Part shown: positions 1-5,060 of the stretch, piece after piece
Numbering within the stretch: position 1 is the first letter of the stretch
How the letters are laid out: each line of letters begins with the position of its first letter
Made by a program: the position numbers and the translations under genes
The notes under the pieces: model-generated
What the model was told of the DNA's origin: nothing
The model's input: only the letters and a program-made list of their open reading frames with translations
The model's database searches: none
NCBI GenBank assembly: GCA_016779285.1
Contig: JADHNV010000067.1
Coordinates: forward strand, 1 to 5,060
DNA: 5,060 nt
Origin: SAR86 cluster bacterium
GTDB taxonomy: Bacteria; Pseudomonadota; Gammaproteobacteria; Magnimaribacterales; D2472
Direction: 5' to 3'

Positions 1-432
1 AAACTAGGTCCTGAACCCTTGTCAGAAGAATTCAATGGAGAATACTTATTTCAAAAAATTAAAAAATCTTTGTCGCCTATAAAAAATGCGCTCATGAACC
101 AACATAATGTTGTTGGTATTGGAAATATTTATGCCAATGAAATACTATTTGATGCGAACATTAGACCTACAAGAAAAAGCAAAACCCTTACAAAAAGAGA
201 ACATCATAAGATTGTTACATCAACCAAAAAAATATTAAATGTAGCTATCAAAGCCGGAGGCACTACCTTGAAAGACTTCTATCAGCCTGATGGTAATAAG
301 GGGTACTTCAAAATAGATCTCGCAGTCTATGATCGTGCAAATAAAAAATGTATAAGTTGTAAACAAGAATTGATTAAGAGAATTGTCCAATCACAAAGAG
401 CAACATTCTATTGTCGTAAATGCCAGATTTAA
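1..432 (+). CDS. mutM: Formamidopyrimidine-DNA glycosylase (MutM/Fpg), C-terminal part; 5' end outside window
   Basis: MutM is a bifunctional glycosylase/AP lyase of base excision repair that removes 8-oxoguanine and ring-opened purines from DNA. The reading frame is open from base 1, so the 143 residues seen are about the second half of a protein usually near 270 residues. The catalytic N-terminal Pro-Glu and the lysine of the first domain lie outside the window. Visible here is the helix-two-turn-helix with GIGNIYANEILFDANIRP (about residues 39-56 of the fragment; Asn42 corresponds to the DNA-contacting Asn of the family). A C-terminal zinc finger has Cys117, Cys120, Cys138 and Cys141, ending QRATFYCRKCQ as in E. 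coli Fpg. The Cys120-Cys138 spacing is 17 residues against 16 in E. coli, a one-residue insertion in the finger loop. A TTG codon at position 19 could be read as a start, but it lies inside the conserved domain and is not the true start. The gene ends convergently on coaD with a four-base overlap. Confidence 0.96.
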   Translation, partial: KLGPEPLSEEFNGEYLFQKIKKSLSPIKNALMNQHNVVGIGNIYANEILFDANIRPTRKSKTLTKREHHKIVTSTKKILNVAIKAGGTTLKDFYQPDGNKGYFKIDLAVYDRANKKCISCKQELIKRIVQSQRATFYCRKCQI

Positions 433-911
433 CCTGAAACCTTTTTTTGTAAAGCAGCTTTAACATTAGGGGTAACAAAACGAGAAACATCCCCGCCAAA
501 TGTAGCTATTTCCTTGACCAAACTAGATGAAACATAAATTAAAGTATCTTTAGGAGTAAAAAAAATACTTTCGATATCTGGAGCAAGACTTCGATTCATG
601 GTTGCTAATTGAAATTCATATTCAAAATCTGCCACAGCTCTTAAGCCTCTAATAATTGCAATAGCATTATTATCTCTTGCTAAATCTACGGTCAACTTTC
701 TTGAATAACCTAAAACTTCAATCTTGGAATTATCCTTAAAAATTTCTGAGATAAGCTCAATTCTTTCTTCCACACTGAATAAGGGGTTTTTAGATTGACT
801 CTCAGCGACCCCAAGAATAACTTTATCAAATAATGCAGCAGCTCTTTCGACTATATCTACATGGCCGAAAGTAATTGGATCAAAGGAGCCTGGGTAAATT
901 GCTGTTTTCAT
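429..911 (-). CDS. coaD: Phosphopantetheine adenylyltransferase (PPAT)
   Basis: CoaD is the cytosolic enzyme that transfers the AMP moiety of ATP to 4'-phosphopantetheine, giving dephospho-CoA, the penultimate step of coenzyme A synthesis. The 160-residue product is full length for bacterial PPAT. The nucleotidyltransferase signature is clear: YPGSFDPITFGH (residues 6-17) with the T-x-G-H motif at Thr14-His17, then the phosphopantetheine/ATP region RGLRAVADFEYEFQLATMNR (88-107), and YVSSSLVKEIA (126-136) near the C-terminus. The ATG at 909-911 is well placed because the conserved Y-P-G-S/T-F motif follows at once, as in E. coli. No Shine-Dalgarno sequence lies at usual spacing; the nearest purine run (AGGAA, complement of 931-935) is 19 bases upstream, too far. 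The gene is convergent with mutM, as in E. coli, and the two stop codons share the TTAA at 429-432. A 65-base gap separates it from the divergent small ORF. Confidence 0.97.
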   Translation of the reverse strand: MKTAIYPGSFDPITFGHVDIVERAAALFDKVILGVAESQSKNPLFSVEERIELISEIFKDNSKIEVLGYSRKLTVDLARDNNAIAIIRGLRAVADFEYEFQLATMNRSLAPDIESIFFTPKDTLIYVSSSLVKEIATFGGDVSRFVTPNVKAALQKKVSG

Positions 912-976
912 TATCGAATGATACTAAACATTCCTAATTCATCAAAATCACAAGAGATTATGTAAAATAGGCATCA
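912..976. promoter_or_regulatory. Short divergent intergenic region between coaD and the small ORF
   Basis: These 65 bases must hold the start signals of coaD (leftward) and of the small ORF (rightward), unless transcription enters from further away. For the small ORF, TAAAAT at 963-968 matches the -10 consensus at five of six positions, but it would place the transcript start within a few bases of the ATG and no convincing -35 is visible. An AGG at 969-971 lies five bases before the ATG and is a weak Shine-Dalgarno candidate. For coaD, TAGTAT on the minus strand (complement of 921-926 region) is a possible -10 without a good -35. The signals are suggestive only. Confidence 0.25.
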
Positions 977-1159
977 ATGGAAAATAAACAAAATAAAACT
1001 GATAGTCTTGAAAAGATTCAAGAGTCTCAAGCTCCTTCTGCGGTTGATGATGCCGCTGATGTAATGTCAAAATATTCAAGTAAAAAGAAAAATTATCCAA
1101 TGAAAGATAAAAAAATATCTTTCCCTCCAATAGACTACGAAAAACCGCCACATTATTAA
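977..1159 (+). CDS. Small hydrophilic protein of unknown function (60 aa)
   Basis: I do not recognise this 60-residue product. It is highly charged (11 Lys, 10 Asp/Glu), has no cysteine, no signal peptide and no membrane segment. It splits into an acidic/Gln/Ser-rich first half (residues 1-31), a lysine-rich stretch (32-46, with KKK at 36-38) and a Pro/Tyr-rich tail ISFPPIDYEKPPHY (47-60). It is probably largely disordered and cytosolic. Evidence that it is a gene: an in-frame TAG at 968-970 makes the ATG at 977 the first possible start; a weak AGG lies five bases upstream of it; and its TAA stop (1157-1159) runs directly into a strong intrinsic terminator oriented for it. It stands alone, divergent from coaD and convergent with katG. 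The opposite-strand ORF over the same bases would start inside the terminator hairpin and is much less likely. The ORF is short, so chance occurrence in AT-rich DNA remains possible. Confidence 0.6.
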   Translation: MENKQNKTDSLEKIQESQAPSAVDDAADVMSKYSSKKKNYPMKDKKISFPPIDYEKPPHY

Positions 1160-1189
1160 AAAAAAGGGGGCCAAAGCCCCCTTTTTTAT
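1158..1189. terminator. Bidirectional rho-independent terminator between the small ORF and katG
   Basis: A GGGGGC arm (1166-1171), CAAA loop (1172-1175) and GCCCCC arm (1176-1181) form a perfect six-pair GC stem. Eight A residues precede it (1158-1165) and TTTTTTATTT follows (1182-1191), so the stem can extend by six A-T pairs. Read rightward it ends in a T-run and serves the small ORF, whose stop codon overlaps the A-tract. Read leftward the A-tract becomes a run of eight U, serving katG, which stops 17 bases away at 1206. It insulates the two convergent transcripts. Confidence 0.93.
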
Positions 1190-1194
1190 TTAAG

Positions 1195-1206
1195 ATCAAT
1201 ATTGAT
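1195..1206. repeat. 12-bp perfect palindrome at the 3' end of katG
   Basis: ATCAATATTGAT is its own reverse complement and ends on the first base of the katG stop triplet (1206-1208). It lies between katG and the bidirectional terminator. It is AT-rich, has no loop and could easily occur by chance in such sequence. I assign no function. Confidence 0.4.
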
Positions 1207-3338
1207 TAGATTAGATCATTATTCATAACTTTATTCCAAGCTGAAATAAAATCATGCTCAAATTTTTCTTTAGCATCATCACTGGCATAAACCTCAGCTA
1301 ATGCTCTAAGTTGAGAGTTAGACCCAAATGCTAAATCAACTCTGGTCGCAGTTCTAACCTTCTCACCAGATACTCTATCAACGCCCTCATAGGAGTTACC
1401 AGTTCCATTTGGTTTCCATGCAACTGACATATCAAGCAATGTTACAAAGTAATCGTTTGAGAGTTGATCAGGGTTATCTGTAAAAATACCATAATCATTA
1501 TTGCTTATACCCAATGACCTCATTCCACCTAACAGAACAGTCATTTCTGGAGCTGTCAAGCCAAGTAGTTGAGATTTATCAAGCATCATTTCTTCTGCAG
1601 GTATATTAGATTTTGAGCTTAGATAGTTTCTAAAACCGTCTGCAACAGGCTCTAAAACAGCAAAGGACTCTACATCAGTCTGGTCTTGCGAAGCATCACC
1701 ACGACCTGGAGTAAATGGAACTTCTTTTCCTGAAGCCTTCTCAATACCCACATTTCCTGCAAGCACAATTACATCGGCAATAGATGCGCCCGTATCTGCA
1801 GAAATTTGTTCATAGATTGATAAGACTTTCGCAAGCTGCTCAGGTTTATTAGCTTCCCAATCTTTTTGTGGGGCCAAGCGAATTCTTGCGCCATTGGCTC
1901 CGCCTCTGAGATCTGAATTTCTAAAAGTTGAAGCGCTTGCCCAAGCTGTTTCTACCATTTCCTGAATAGAAAGACCTGATTCAGATATAGCTTGTTTAAC
2001 TGAACTAACATCAAAGTCAGTATTGCCAGCTGGAACAGGATCTTGCCAAATTAGCTCCTCATCAGGAACCTCAGGCCCAAGATATCTGCCTTTAGGGCCC
2101 ATGTCTCTATGCAGTAACTTAAACCAAGCTCTAGCGAAGGCATCAGCAAATTCTTCTGGGTTCTCATGGAAACGTTTTGATATTTTGTTATATTCTGGAT
2201 CCAGTCTTAATGCCATATCAGCCGTGGTCATCATTGTTGGAACCTTAACCGATGCATCTTCGGCATCAGGGGCCTTATCTTCATCTTTTTGACCAACTGC
2301 ATGCCAGACAATAGCGCCAGCTGGAGTTGTTGCTTGCTCCCATTCATATCCAAACAACAAATCAAAATATCCATTATCCCACTGCGTTGGATTTGCAGTC
2401 CATGCTCCCTCGAAGCCACTGGTTATAGTATCGCTACCTTTTCCAGATCCATATGAACTAGTCCATCCAAAACCCATTTCTTCAATTGATGCGCCTTCTG
2501 GCTCAGCACCTACATGTGAATCAGGACCAGCTCCATGACCTTTACCGAAGGTATGCCCTCCAGCAACGAGTGCAACAGTCTCCTCGTCATTCATTGCCAT
2601 GCGTCCAAATGTTTCTCTAATGTCAACAGCACTTTTTAACGGATCAGGCTCGCCATCAGGACCTTGGGGATTAACATAAATTAGACCCATTTGCACTGCT
2701 CCAAGAGGATTAGCTAAATCCCTAACTCCACTGTATCGCTCATTGGTTAACCATTCTTTTTCAGCACCCCAATTGATGTCCTCTTCTGGAGCCCAAATGT
2801 CTGGACGACCGCCTCCGAATCCGAAAGTTTTTCCTCCCATAGATTCAATGGCAACATTACCGGCTAAAATAAGTAAATCAGCCCAGCTAATTTGCTTGCC
2901 ATATTTTTTCTTGATTGGCCATAGAAGTCTTCTAGCCTTATCTAAGTTACCGTTATCAGGCCAGCTATTAAGAGGCGCAAACCTTTGAGCACCAGTGCCC
3001 CCACCCCCTCTTCCATCACCTATTCGGTATGTGCCTGCAGCATGCCAAGTCATTCTGATAAAAAATGGGCCATAATGACCGTAGTCTGCTGGCCACCAAT
3101 CCTGCGAATCAGTCATGAGATCGTTTAAATCTTTTTTAAGAGCATCATAATCAAGCTTTTTGAATTCTTCAGCGTAATCAAAATCAGGATCCATTGGATC
3201 ACCTTTTTGATCATGCTGATGGAGAATGCTTAAATTTAATTGGTTAGGCCACCAGTCTCTATTAGATGTTCCTGTTGAGCTGTTGGAAGATAAGCTTCCA
3301 TGCATCACTGGACATTTATTTTCAGTTTCATTACTCAT
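1206..3338 (-). CDS. katG: Catalase-peroxidase (KatG)
   Basis: KatG is a bifunctional haem enzyme that dismutates H2O2 and also acts as a broad peroxidase; it is a main scavenger of millimolar peroxide in the cytoplasm. The product is 710 residues, close to the family norm of about 720-750, with the usual two peroxidase-like domains: a haem-binding N-terminal one (about 55-420) and a C-terminal haem-less duplicate (about 430-705). The N-terminus carries the typical KCPVMHG (8-14). Distal side: Arg95, Trp98 and His99 in RMTWHAAG, and Asp128 in NSWPDNG. The Met-Tyr-Trp adduct needed for catalase activity is complete: Trp98, Tyr221 (MGLIYVNPQGPDG) and Met247 (FGRMAMNDEE). Proximal side: His262 in GGHTFGKGHG, Trp320 in PTQWDNGYF, Asp374 in TTADMALRLDPEY; the mobile Arg is Arg411 (HRDMGP). 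Nothing is missing. The ATG at 3336-3338 fits the family N-terminus; no clear Shine-Dalgarno precedes it. It is divergent from oxyR, so OxyR control through the shared intergenic region is expected. Confidence 0.98.
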   Translation of the reverse strand: MSNETENKCPVMHGSLSSNSSTGTSNRDWWPNQLNLSILHQHDQKGDPMDPDFDYAEEFKKLDYDALKKDLNDLMTDSQDWWPADYGHYGPFFIRMTWHAAGTYRIGDGRGGGGTGAQRFAPLNSWPDNGNLDKARRLLWPIKKKYGKQISWADLLILAGNVAIESMGGKTFGFGGGRPDIWAPEEDINWGAEKEWLTNERYSGVRDLANPLGAVQMGLIYVNPQGPDGEPDPLKSAVDIRETFGRMAMNDEETVALVAGGHTFGKGHGAGPDSHVGAEPEGASIEEMGFGWTSSYGSGKGSDTITSGFEGAWTANPTQWDNGYFDLLFGYEWEQATTPAGAIVWHAVGQKDEDKAPDAEDASVKVPTMMTTADMALRLDPEYNKISKRFHENPEEFADAFARAWFKLLHRDMGPKGRYLGPEVPDEELIWQDPVPAGNTDFDVSSVKQAISESGLSIQEMVETAWASASTFRNSDLRGGANGARIRLAPQKDWEANKPEQLAKVLSIYEQISADTGASIADVIVLAGNVGIEKASGKEVPFTPGRGDASQDQTDVESFAVLEPVADGFRNYLSSKSNIPAEEMMLDKSQLLGLTAPEMTVLLGGMRSLGISNNDYGIFTDNPDQLSNDYFVTLLDMSVAWKPNGTGNSYEGVDRVSGEKVRTATRVDLAFGSNSQLRALAEVYASDDAKEKFEHDFISAWNKVMNNDLI

Positions 3339-3477
3339 ATTTAAATACCAAATTAAGATTAAAATTTTATATGGCTTAAGCCATAACTTTGTTAGCTTAC
3401 CTAGTTTTTATGTATTGGTAAATATATAAAAAAAGAATGGTATATTCGATTTTACAAATGATAAAATAATTTTGTTT
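3339..3477. promoter_or_regulatory. Divergent katG-oxyR control region
   Basis: This 139-base gap separates the katG start (leftward) from the oxyR start (rightward) and must hold both promoters. On the minus strand, TTTAAT (complement of about 3358-3363) matches the -10 consensus at five of six positions, and with 17-bp spacing its -35 would fall on the near edge of the palindrome, as for an activator-dependent promoter. TATAAA at the palindrome edge is an alternative. On the plus strand TATATT at 3441-3446 is a possible oxyR -10, about 30 bases before the ATG, without a good -35. Neither gene has a clear Shine-Dalgarno sequence. Confidence 0.5.
3370..3404. promoter_or_regulatory. Candidate OxyR operator: two adjacent dyads, four half-sites
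   Basis: TATGGCTTAAGCCATA (3370-3385) is a perfect 16-bp palindrome. Seven bases beyond its 14-bp core comes a second dyad, TTAGCT-T-ACCTAG (3392-3404). Each of the four half-sites (ATGGCT, AGCCAT, TTAGCT, ACCTAG) matches four of the five fixed bases of the E. coli OxyR half-site ATAGnT or its complement AnCTAT, and they begin about 10 bp apart, as expected for an OxyR tetramer touching four successive major grooves. The spacing inside each dyad is one or two bases shorter than the E. coli consensus, so this is a plausible, unproven operator. From here OxyR could act on katG and on its own gene. Confidence 0.5.
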
Positions 3478-4380
3478 ATGCTTACATTGAAACAAATTGA
3501 TTATGCCTTGGCTGTTGCAAAGAACCTTCATTTTAAAAAGGCTGCTGATGAATGTTTTATTTCTCCCTCAACCCTAAGTAATGCCATAACAGAATTAGAA
3601 ACTCAATTAGGTGTAAAAATTTTTGAAAGAAGTAATAAAAAAGTAATTGTGACAAATATTGGTCAAGAAATATTAAATAAAGCAAAAAACATAAAATTAG
3701 AAGTGCGCAACATTCATGAGCTTGCTCAACATAATTCAGGAAGCCACAGCCATTCATTATCAATAGGCATTATCCCAACAATTAGCCCATATTTTCTTCC
3801 AATTGTTCTACCTAAACTGCAAAAAGAATTTTCAAACCTAAAATTAAAATTGGAGGAAGGTCAATCTCGTACTCTAATAAACAGGGTGAAAGAAGGTGAT
3901 TTGGATATGGCTATTTTAGCTTTACCTTATGATGTTCAAGACCTATATAGCTTCAAGTTCTGGGAAGAGGATTTTTTTTGGGTCTCGCATCGGCTCAATG
4001 GAAATGCTGGAAAATCAGAAATCAGAGCGTCTGAGCTGCAACATTCTGAACTCATGCTTCTTGAAGATGGACATTGTCTCAAAGATCATATCCTGGATGC
4101 ATGCAATATTTCTTCCTCATCTCAATATTCTCTGAAGGCTTCAAGCTTAAATACACTTATTCAATTAGTTAAAGGTGATATGGGATCAACGCTAGTCCCG
4201 AAAATGGCATTAAAAGAGCTGGTTGGGAATACTAAGGACTTGTCCGTTTCACATCTCAATGAACCTGGGCCTCATCGTGAAATTGCGCTAGTTACCAGGC
4301 CAAATTATGCAGGAATGAAAAGTGTTGAAATGCTATTAGATTTCTTTAAAAAATCTCTAAAAGAATTTAATAAGAATTAA
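3478..4380 (+). CDS. oxyR: Peroxide-sensing LysR-family regulator OxyR
   Basis: OxyR is a cytosolic LysR-type regulator that is oxidised by H2O2 to an intramolecular disulfide and then activates peroxide-defence genes. The 300-residue product (E. coli OxyR has 305) has an N-terminal winged helix-turn-helix (about residues 1-60, with HFKKAADECFISPSTLSNAI at 18-37) and a C-terminal sensing domain (about 90-295). The peroxide site is recognisable: IPTISPYFLP (99-108, Thr101), LLEDGHCLKD (194-203) with His199 and the peroxidatic Cys200, resolving Cys209 at the E. coli nine-residue spacing, and Arg267 in HREIALVTRP. These features separate it from other LysR proteins. The ATG at 3478 aligns with the E. 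coli start; a TTG two codons earlier (3472) is possible but not needed. No Shine-Dalgarno is visible. It is divergent from katG, the expected target, and overlaps the convergent SnoaL-like gene by four bases at the stop codon. Confidence 0.93.
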   Translation: MLTLKQIDYALAVAKNLHFKKAADECFISPSTLSNAITELETQLGVKIFERSNKKVIVTNIGQEILNKAKNIKLEVRNIHELAQHNSGSHSHSLSIGIIPTISPYFLPIVLPKLQKEFSNLKLKLEEGQSRTLINRVKEGDLDMAILALPYDVQDLYSFKFWEEDFFWVSHRLNGNAGKSEIRASELQHSELMLLEDGHCLKDHILDACNISSSSQYSLKASSLNTLIQLVKGDMGSTLVPKMALKELVGNTKDLSVSHLNEPGPHREIALVTRPNYAGMKSVEMLLDFFKKSLKEFNKN

Positions 4381-4387
4381 TTCTTAT
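4370..4387. repeat. 18-bp perfect palindrome over the overlapping stop codons of oxyR and the SnoaL-like gene
   Basis: ATAAGAATTAATTCTTAT is its own reverse complement and is centred exactly on the TTAA that supplies both stop codons. Because of the symmetry both genes end with the same codons, AAT/GAT-AAG-AAT-TAA, so OxyR ends in Asn-Lys-Asn and the neighbour in Asp-Lys-Asn. The arms are AT-rich with two GC pairs and there is no T-run, so it would be a weak terminator at best; no other terminator is visible between the genes. Confidence 0.75.
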
Positions 4388-4820
4388 CTGGAATATCTAA
4401 CATATCGGTTTTTTGCCATTTAAGTGAAAAAACACGAGAAATAAATTTAGCGGTTCCCTCTCTTACCTCAATAACATCAGAATAGATAATCCCCATATCT
4501 AATTTATAAGGCTTATCATCTTTTTCAAACATATGGCTGGCAACACAATAGGTTTCTCCTTTATACATGCTCTTATTCCACGCTCCGTGAACATTCATAA
4601 TTTGGTGCATGGTGCTTTGATAATTTTCTAATTGCTGCATGGCAGCTATAAAATTTTCTAAGCCATTAATTTCAAAATGTCCGCTCATGGAAAATTCATC
4701 CCACATGATGGTGCTAAGAGAGGAAAATTTTCTTTGGTCAATTATTGAAGCATATAAATTAGATAATTTTGAAGGAGCATTTAAGGTTGACACTTTTGAT
4801 GAGGTAGTAGATTTTTTCAT
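4377..4820 (-). CDS. SnoaL-like / NTF2-superfamily protein (147 aa)
   Basis: The product looks like a SnoaL-like (SnoaL_4 type) domain of the NTF2 superfamily, small cone-shaped alpha+beta barrels that act as isomerases, dehydratases, cyclases or plain ligand-binding proteins. This rests on overall pattern: an N-terminal helix with LYASIIDQRKFSSLSTIMWD (22-41), a strand region FSMSGHFEING (43-53), a helix 54-69, then HQIMNVHGAWN (72-82), YCVASHMF (91-98), the typical MGIIYSDVIEVREG (109-122), and a final strand ending SRVFSLKWQKT (128-138). It covers the whole domain and has no signal peptide or membrane segment. Candidate pocket polar residues include His72, His79, His96 and Asp115, but substrate and reaction cannot be read from sequence. 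The ATG at 4818-4820 overlaps the upstream gene's stop as TAATG, and GGAG lies 11 bases before it, so translation is probably coupled to that gene. Convergent with oxyR. Confidence 0.8.
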   Translation of the reverse strand: MKKSTTSSKVSTLNAPSKLSNLYASIIDQRKFSSLSTIMWDEFSMSGHFEINGLENFIAAMQQLENYQSTMHQIMNVHGAWNKSMYKGETYCVASHMFEKDDKPYKLDMGIIYSDVIEVREGTAKFISRVFSLKWQKTDMLDIPDKN

Positions 4821-5060
4821 TACTTTTTTATCTCCGAAATCTTTTCAAGCACCTTGTAAATATCATCAGGTGATTGAACAAAGTTTATTGGAAAAACTTC
4901 CACTTCATCCAAACCAGCTGACATAGATTTTTCTAATTGATTCAATGTTAAATCAATATTTGGAATTCCATTATCATCAACACAGGTAGGAAGTTGGCCT
5001 CGAATCCTAGGTTGGTCCTGCCTGCCTTCTTTGACAAAAGCTTCAGCTAAAATATCTCTT
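4820..5060 (-). CDS. C-terminus of a possible luciferase-like TIM-barrel oxidoreductase; 5' end outside window
   Basis: On the minus strand one frame is open from the window edge to a TAA at 4822-4820, giving the last 79 residues of a protein. The fragment has an amphipathic start (ILAEAFVKEGR, 3-13), a variable loop, then LNQLEKSMSAGLDEVEVFPI (39-58) followed by a terminal helix DDIYKVLEKISEIKK (65-79). The pattern 'helix, Ala-Gly-hydrophobic-Asp-x-Val, strand, then a final helix' is what the last beta-alpha unit of luciferase-like (LLM, F420- or flavin-dependent) monooxygenases looks like, where the G-[VFL]-D-x-[VI] precedes a short strand. Other TIM-barrel enzymes could end similarly, and the catalytic part is not visible, so the family call is tentative; that it is a real gene is well supported by the open frame, the TAATG junction with the next gene and the Shine-Dalgarno embedded in its 3' end. 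Confidence 0.65.
   Translation of the reverse strand, partial: RDILAEAFVKEGRQDQPRIRGQLPTCVDDNGIPNIDLTLNQLEKSMSAGLDEVEVFPINFVQSPDDIYKVLEKISEIKK
4831..4835 (-). promoter_or_regulatory. Ribosome binding site for the SnoaL-like gene
   Basis: GGAGA on the minus strand lies about ten bases before the ATG at 4820-4818, inside the end of the upstream coding region. It is the clearest Shine-Dalgarno-like sequence in the window and supports this start codon, although the spacing is slightly long. Confidence 0.5.

Noticed and set aside
424..448. Possible mutM terminator: short CAG/CTG dyad followed by seven T residues
   Set aside because: The stem has only three outer pairs with a mismatch just inside, too weak to call; the T-run encodes Lys codons near the end of coaD.
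948..1199. 83-codon ORF on the minus strand opposite the small ORF, with a hydrophobic product
   Set aside because: Its start codon lies in the terminator region and its first codons come from the GC hairpin; it is the antisense of a better-supported ORF and resembles no family.
1201..1220. GATTA/GATTA/GATCA short tandem-like repeat at the katG 3' end
   Set aside because: It is only about three imperfect units and encodes the last residues of KatG; chance similarity in AT-rich DNA is sufficient.
2023..2988. Several ORFs of 60-90 codons on both strands inside katG
   Set aside because: They are other-frame readings of a complete and well-conserved katG; compositions are low-complexity and no family is recognisable.
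3472..3477. TTG start two codons upstream for oxyR
   Set aside because: The ATG at 3478 matches the usual OxyR N-terminus and neither start has a Shine-Dalgarno to favour it.
4639..4926. 95-codon plus-strand ORF over the SnoaL-like gene and its upstream neighbour
   Set aside because: It is antisense to two genes that form a coherent TAATG-coupled pair, and its product has no recognisable domain.
1..5060. Search for a novel defence, mobile or biosynthetic system
   Set aside because: All sizeable coding space is taken by recognisable housekeeping, peroxide-response or SnoaL-like genes; there are no transposase, integrase, repeat-array or toxin-antitoxin signs.

Overview
This window is AT-rich bacterial chromosome carrying six genes and one small unidentified ORF. 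The convergent pairing of mutM with coaD (also seen in Escherichia coli) and the typical OxyR and KatG sequences point to a gammaproteobacterium. Low GC, very short intergenic gaps, convergent genes whose stop codons overlap, and mostly weak or absent Shine-Dalgarno sequences suggest a compact genome like those of small marine gammaproteobacteria. The lineage (for example SAR86-like) is a guess, because no rRNA or other marker gene is present.

Layout. Positions 1-432 (+) hold the C-terminal half of mutM, the DNA glycosylase that removes oxidised purines. Positions 429-911 (-) hold complete coaD for coenzyme A synthesis, overlapping mutM by four bases at the stop codons. Positions 977-1159 (+) could encode a 60-residue hydrophilic protein I do not recognise, whose stop codon lies in the A-tract of a strong bidirectional terminator (about 1158-1189). 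Positions 1206-3338 (-) are complete katG, encoding catalase-peroxidase. After a 139-base divergent intergenic region with a perfect 16-bp palindrome comes an oxyR-type LysR regulator (3478-4380, +) that keeps both redox cysteines. It meets a SnoaL/NTF2-like gene (4377-4820, -) tail to tail, again with a four-base stop-codon overlap. That gene starts on the last base of the stop codon of the next upstream gene (4820-5060, -), whose visible C-terminus resembles the end of a luciferase-like TIM-barrel oxidoreductase.

How the genes fit together. The core is a peroxide-response module: OxyR should sense H2O2 through Cys200/Cys209 and act on the shared oxyR-katG control region, while KatG destroys the peroxide. 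MutM repairs oxidative DNA damage and so fits the theme, but its position is better explained by the conserved mutM/coaD neighbourhood. The SnoaL-like gene and its upstream partner look like a translationally coupled operon of unknown substrate.

I see no mobile element, CRISPR array, tRNA or rRNA, and no clear new defence or biosynthetic system. The items most worth following up are the candidate four-element OxyR operator, the small ORF with its terminator, and the palindrome covering the oxyR/SnoaL stop codons.
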